Shown here piece after piece: positions 59,590-64,000 of a stretch of DNA of 64,000 nucleotides. A model generated the notes under the pieces. It was not told where the DNA came from and did not search any database. It saw nothing but the letters and a program-made list of their open reading frames with translations. This DNA is from Euonymus europaeus. Its lineage: Eukaryota; Streptophyta; Magnoliopsida; Celastrales; Celastraceae. The stretch lies in the NCBI GenBank assembly GCA_963580455.1, contig OY756966.1, forward strand, positions 23,377,001-23,441,000, given 5' to 3'. A program made the translations under genes and the position numbers. How positions within the stretch are numbered: the first letter of the stretch is position 1; the number at the start of each line of letters is the position of its first letter.

Positions 59590-60894
59590 CTGGAATGAAC
59601 AAAAAAATAGAAAAGAAAGACCAATATAGATGTTAGACATCTAGCATTGCTATATTGATAGTGCCATAATGTATAAAATCTATAGGAAAATTCAAAATAT
59701 ATTACCAAAATTAAAAGCATTTTGAGACTCAATTGAAAGAACAAAAACACAATAAGGTGCCAACTGCACCTCAATTGAAGCATGCAGATGCAAAGTAAGA
59801 TGAATAAAAAGAAAAAGTTACCTTGAACAAAGTTTGCATTTTTCAGATCGGGTAGCAAATCTTATTTGCTTTTTCCTGAGAGATTTCGAAAGCAACATGA
59901 GAACACAAAAAAGGTATAATTGTTAGAGCTCCTAAGAGATAAATCAAAACACAGGACCACCCAATCTATAAAATCCAAGTACCACGCCCTTCACCCGTGA
60001 AAGAAGACTAATAAAACCCCAAAATCAAAACAATCGGGTGGTCAAAGAAGCCGAAATTAGCAAGAAAATAAATAAATCACCAGCACGATTCAAACAAAAT
60101 CGAAGCAGAGAGAAATATAAAGTAGCAAATGCTAGCGTCGCAGTCAGCTAAATAGCAAAATCGCGAAAGTAAATCTGAGATGCATGCACCACAAGAGCTG
60201 ACGAAGGCTTTACCTCAAATTCAATGGACCCAGGAGAGTCGGTTAACGCCTACAGGTTTGTAAGCAAAAGTGATTGGAAAAGCGGATTCATGAACCTGCG
60301 CAAGAGCTACAGAGAACAGAGGAGAAAGGCGGTGGAAGTGGACGGCAAATAATGCTTTCCAAAACGGTCTATGGACGGACGAAATCAAGGAAGAGGGAGA
60401 GAGTTTGCGCGAGTAAGAAAAAATGTGAGACTCGCCCGGATAAGGGCTGAAATGTTTGTACTTTATATATAGTGTATAGTATATGTATTCATCCATTGTA
60501 TAGTTAAGTATATTAGATTAGATTATGAGAGGATGAAATGGAATGAGAACTAGATGGTATCAAACATCATTTTAGGCACGTCTAACCAAGTTGTGCACCA
60601 CTTTCATTCACATCCTCAGAGCATTTGCAATAACGGCTCCAAACCCGCCAAGTAAATTAACTATTGATTAAACCTGCTACAACGTAGATTGTTGCACCAG
60701 GAAACACTCTCAACAGAGCAAAATACTTCTTTTGATCTTTTCGTGATTCTTCAAGAGTCAAAATTGATTTGCTCACGAACGAGACAATTGGCCGAATCTC
60801 GTGAAACCATTTCATATAAGTTCATTAAGAAATAGGAAACCATCTTATCAAAATATTTTCTCATGATAATTTCTAGTATGGAATGACTCAGTCA
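59590..60894. other. No gene recognised
   Basis: AT-rich DNA. A 91-codon minus-strand ORF (60496-60221) has no motif. A TATATATAG stretch near 60462-60474 would suit a minus-strand promoter for the kinase relic. Confidence 0.3.
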
Positions 60895-61298
60895 TCTATA
60901 CGGGCACACACGAGTTGAACATATTTTCACAACAATGCACACACGGTACCGCATATCATCTATATCGTCACCATCCCAGCTCAATTTTTTATTAAAAGAA
61001 AGACAAAGGAAATGTAATGTAAATCAATCAATAGCTTCTGATTCTAACTCTAATGCAATATACACCGCCGCTTGATCAAAACATCACATCCCAAAAGAAC
61101 AGATAAAAATATAAGTAACAGATCAAATTTAGAAACCCAAAAAAATAATCAGAAACAGAATTCAGAGAACAGACGTTTCAGTGACATTGAATTTATCCTC
61201 ACCATTCAGGAATTCCTCAGCATCCATGTACTCCTCCCATTCGGGTTGTGACTCTGCGGCTGGGGCTGAGTCGCGAGCGAGTTCGATATGTTGGCGCT
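60895..61298 (-). pseudogene. EF-hand gene, copy 3: fragment of exon 1 and intron 1
   Basis: Minus-strand sequence matches about 40770-41190 of the intact gene: the end of exon 1 (LARDSAPAAESQPEWEEYMD and on to NVTE) and most of intron 1. It is more diverged than copy 1. Twelve or so bases (HAHPE region) are deleted, one Asp codon is changed (NGEDKFN), and the exon's splice donor is altered. Both ends are abrupt (61298 and about 60895). No other exon of the gene is seen nearby. Confidence 0.85.
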
Positions 61299-61385
61299 CT
61301 CAAGTGCGGAGACATCGACTAATTCTCAGAATGAAAAAATTTTCGTTGAGAGAAGAATAGTCGTCGAGACTCTGAATATTAAGAT

Positions 61386-62345
61386 AGGGAATTTTACGAA
61401 AATGATCCAGTTGAGAAAGGTTTTTGGAGAAATAACTTTGTTTAAATTTTTTTGGAAAAATGATTCATTTTATGCATAGAATTATCAGAATATTCTTATA
61501 TGATATACTTAACAAAATTTTCTCACTTCCAAACTAAAAACTAAAATAACATCGAAGCTTGTCATCAAAGCTTCTCTTTTAGTTTCGAAAAATCATTTAC
61601 GTCAATATATTGTATTTTTTCAAATACCTTAAGACCCATATATAATTGGGTCTTGAAAATTTTTAGTTTATTTTTTTTATGAAAATAAATGTCTAGCTTT
61701 TTTGCGTTTGTATAAGAGATTTCTGGGTTCTTTTTTTTCCATGTTCGAGCATGATTTTTTTTTGGTCATGCCAAAATTTTTCTTGACCATGCATCATTTT
61801 TTCTTGGTTGTGCACTATATAAATGTAGAACAATCATGCTAAACCAACAAAAAATGGTGCACGATCAAGAAAAAATAGTGCACGACCAAGGAAAAATGAT
61901 TGTGCACAATTTTTCTTAGTTTTTCTTGGTCGTGCACTATTTTCCTTAGTTGTTCACCATATATACGCAAAAAAAATCATGCTCGAACATGGAAAAAAAA
62001 CGAACCCAGAAATCTCTTATATAGACGCAAAAAAGCTAGACATTTATTTTAATAAACAAAATAAACTAAAAATTACCAAGACCAAGTGATATATGGGTTC
62101 TAAGGTATTCGAAAAAACACAATTTGTTGACGTAAATGATTTTTCGAAACTAAAAGAGAAGTTTTGATGTCGAGCTTCGATGTTGTTTTGGTTTTTAGTT
62201 TGGAAGTGAGAGAAATTTGTTAAGTATGTCATATAAGGGTATTTTGGTACTTTTATACATAAAATGGATCATTTTTTTAGAAATTTTTAAACAAGATTAT
62301 TTATCCAAAAATCTTTGTCAACTACATCATTTTTTCAAAATTTCC
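61386..62345. mobile_element. Foldback / long-TIR element
   Basis: The arms 61386-61759 and 61969-62345 are imperfect reverse complements about 375 bp long. Examples are TCATGCTCGAACATGG, CCAGAAATCTCTTATA and AAGCTAGACATTTATTTT, with their partners in the other arm. The 210-bp centre has further small inverted repeats around GTGCACGA/TCGTGCAC and a TATAAAT motif. No transposase. It starts about 90 bases from the broken end of EF-hand copy 3. Confidence 0.82.
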
Positions 62346-62935
62346 ATTGAGATACCATGACCTTAATTAAAAGTGTGCTAAAGTGGCCTCATTTCATTTG
62401 CCATATCCACATGCCACCTAAGGCACTGGGATAGCTGGGAGACAATTTGTTGGACATAAAGCATTTTCGCAGTTCTCCATGTACCTCTACAGGGTTCTAC
62501 ACCAGCTGTGTTCAATCCTTGATAAGGACAGTGGACGATCAAGATTTCTCTCTACTTATCACTTGAAGGGTTGAGATTACTTGCAAGTTTAGGGTAAATA
62601 CTGTATTTGGTATTTTGGTGTTTCCTTACAACTGATTTTGGCTTCTATTCTTTCATTTTGTTCTTGAAGATTTATCCCTCCTCTCACTGGTTCATCCTTG
62701 TTCTTATAATTTTCTCATTTCTTGAATGAATTTAGATCAAACTTGTGTCTCACAAACTTTAATTCACTCTTATTTCCTATATTCCTGTCACGATTCTAGT
62801 TAGTAATATAGCTTTCTAACAAGCCGTCAATACAGGTCTTATGGATTTGCAATTAGGAATGGATATACGTGACTTCCAGTTGGAGTCTAATGCTGGAGGC
62901 ATCGACAGTCGTTAGTTCATTCATCCCCGAAACTG
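62346..62935. other. No gene recognised
   Basis: AT-rich DNA before the TRIM array, without supported ORFs. Confidence 0.35.
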
Positions 62936-63738
62936 TGCAAGAGTCGTTCCAAACGCCAAGTGCTGGTATATAGTCGCGGATAAACCTATCCAATAGTAAG
63001 ACCTTTTCTAGTGGTTAATTATATCTGGGCTTGAGCTGGGCCTGATTGTTACCCGCGCTGCATCAGTTTGGTATCGGAGCAGGCCTGATTCTTAGCAAAG
63101 TTTGGGCTTGTCTTATGCGTATTCGTGAGTGTCAGTATATAGTCGCCGACAAACCTATCCACTAGTAAGGCCTTTTCTATTAGTTAGTTAGATCTGGGCT
63201 GTTGCCGGGTCCGGTTGTTGCCCGCGCTACATTAGTTTGGTATCGGAGCTGGCCTAGTTCTCAGCCTAGGTTGGGCTTGTCTTATGCGTATTCGTGAGAG
63301 GGCACACGATGACGTGCGTTTTGTGGGCAGACGGGAATGATGTAGGAGTCCCACATGAGTGGTTTCAGGCGTCAAGTATTAGTATATAGTCGCAGAAAAA
63401 TCTATCCGCTAGTAAGGCATTTTCTAGTGGTTAGCTAGGTTTGGGCTTGGGCTGGGCCAAGTTGTTACCCGTGCTTCATGAGTTTGGTATCGGAGCTGGT
63501 CTAGTTCTTTGCCTAGGTTCGGCTTGTCTTACACGTATCCGTGAGTGGGCGAACGAGGACGTGTATTTTGTGGGCATACGAGAATGATGCTGGCGTCCCA
63601 CATCTGTGGTTCCAGGTGCCAAGTGTCGGTATATAGTCACAATCAAACCTATCAACTAGTAAAGTCTTTTCTAGTGATTAGTTAGGTTTGGGTTGTTGCT
63701 AGATTTGGGCTGAGCTGGTTATTACCCGTGCTGCATCA
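62936..63738 (+). mobile_element. Head-to-tail array of a TRIM retroelement
   Basis: The order is LTR1 (about 62936-63065), internal (63066-63129, shortened), LTR2 (63130-63234, 5' truncated), internal (63235-63337), LTR3 (63338-63481), internal (63482-63584), LTR4 (63585-63738). Complete LTRs are 144-154 bp and begin TGATG..GG.GTCCCACAT; the best-preserved ends read CATCA. Each internal part is only about 103 bp: it starts GTTTGGTATCGGAGC (Met-tRNA primer site) and ends with purine-rich GACGGGAA or ACGAGAA just before the next LTR. No protein is encoded. These are the parts of a terminal-repeat retrotransposon in miniature, repeated in tandem with a period of 247. Confidence 0.82.
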
Positions 63739-64000
63739 AAAACAGGGGCGTCCCTTGTTGTATGTCTTGTTCTCCAAGAAAAGTGAAGGCTCAGGACAAA
63801 GAGATTCCTTACTCCTTAGCAGTTGGCACTTGGCAGCTGACTAAATTAAAATTAATGGGTTCAAATTTGGTCCTTCTTTCATAGTTCATTAGTTGGATAG
63901 AATATTATTGTTGATCAGGTTGGGCGAGACCTTAAAAAGCAAATGGGAGACTGAGAAAAATGTTGGGGCATTCTCGGTACAAGACCTTGACAAAGGTGAG
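63739..64000. other. Window end, nothing recognised
   Basis: Short unassigned sequence after the TRIM array. Confidence 0.4.

Noticed and set aside
1..64000. CRISPR array, phage or bacterial gene cluster, tRNA or rRNA genes
   Set aside because: No direct-repeat/spacer pattern, no bacterial-type operons, and no tRNA or rRNA signatures noticed by eye. tRNA absence should be confirmed with a dedicated scan.

Overview
The window is nuclear DNA of a flowering plant, most likely a eudicot. The evidence is AT-rich intergenic DNA, genes with many GT-AG introns, a chloroplast Toc64-type gene, and a dense load of plant transposon families (Helitrons, Copia, TRIM, Mutator-type MITEs). There are no bacterial operons or CRISPR arrays, and I recognised no tRNA or rRNA gene by eye.

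Only three or four genes look real. (1) A CREC-type, six EF-hand, ER-lumen calcium-binding protein lies on + at 40559-46115: 7 exons, 371 aa. (2) A Toc64-like outer-envelope amidase-homology protein lies on - at 36559-29492: 13 exons with preserved phases, but an in-frame TAA cuts off the TPR domain. (3) An intronless acidic 188-aa protein of unknown role lies on - at 47725-47159. (4) An unrecognised helical 277-aa ORF lies on + at 13088-13921, inside a Helitron.

Layout. 1-5832: a broken second copy of the EF-hand gene whose 3' part is inverted relative to its 5' part, with a Mutator-type MITE in an intron. 5924-15796: a decayed Helitron with a truncated PIF1-type helicase, two RPA1-like genes and the unknown ORF. 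15797-20268: a second Helitron 5' end abutting it, split by a nested 4.4-kb Helitron. 20269-24450: minisatellites and unassigned AT-rich DNA. 24453-26757: a K+ channel (SKOR/GORK-type) gene fragment arranged as a palindrome of about 0.75-kb arms. 29492-36559: the Toc64-like gene. 38048-38891: a Pack-type element carrying the end of a sugar-phosphate/nucleotide-sugar transporter gene. 40559-46115: the intact EF-hand gene. 49559-49911: a boron-transporter pseudogene fragment. 52745-57425: a young Copia element with unusual LTR ends. 58860-59589: a malectin/LRR receptor-kinase pseudogene. 60895-61298: a third EF-hand gene fragment. 61386-62345: a foldback element. 62936-63738: a head-to-tail array of a TRIM element.

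The main theme is gene duplication and fragmentation by transposons: three copies of one EF-hand gene, and captured or broken pieces of at least four other host genes. I see no operon-like functional cluster. The most promising leads are the K+ channel palindrome (a possible hairpin-RNA locus), the tandem TRIM array, the Copia element with TA...TA LTR ends, the head-to-tail and nested Helitrons with an unknown passenger ORF, and the Toc64-like gene that has lost its TPR domain. All coordinates and splice sites were read by eye without alignment software.
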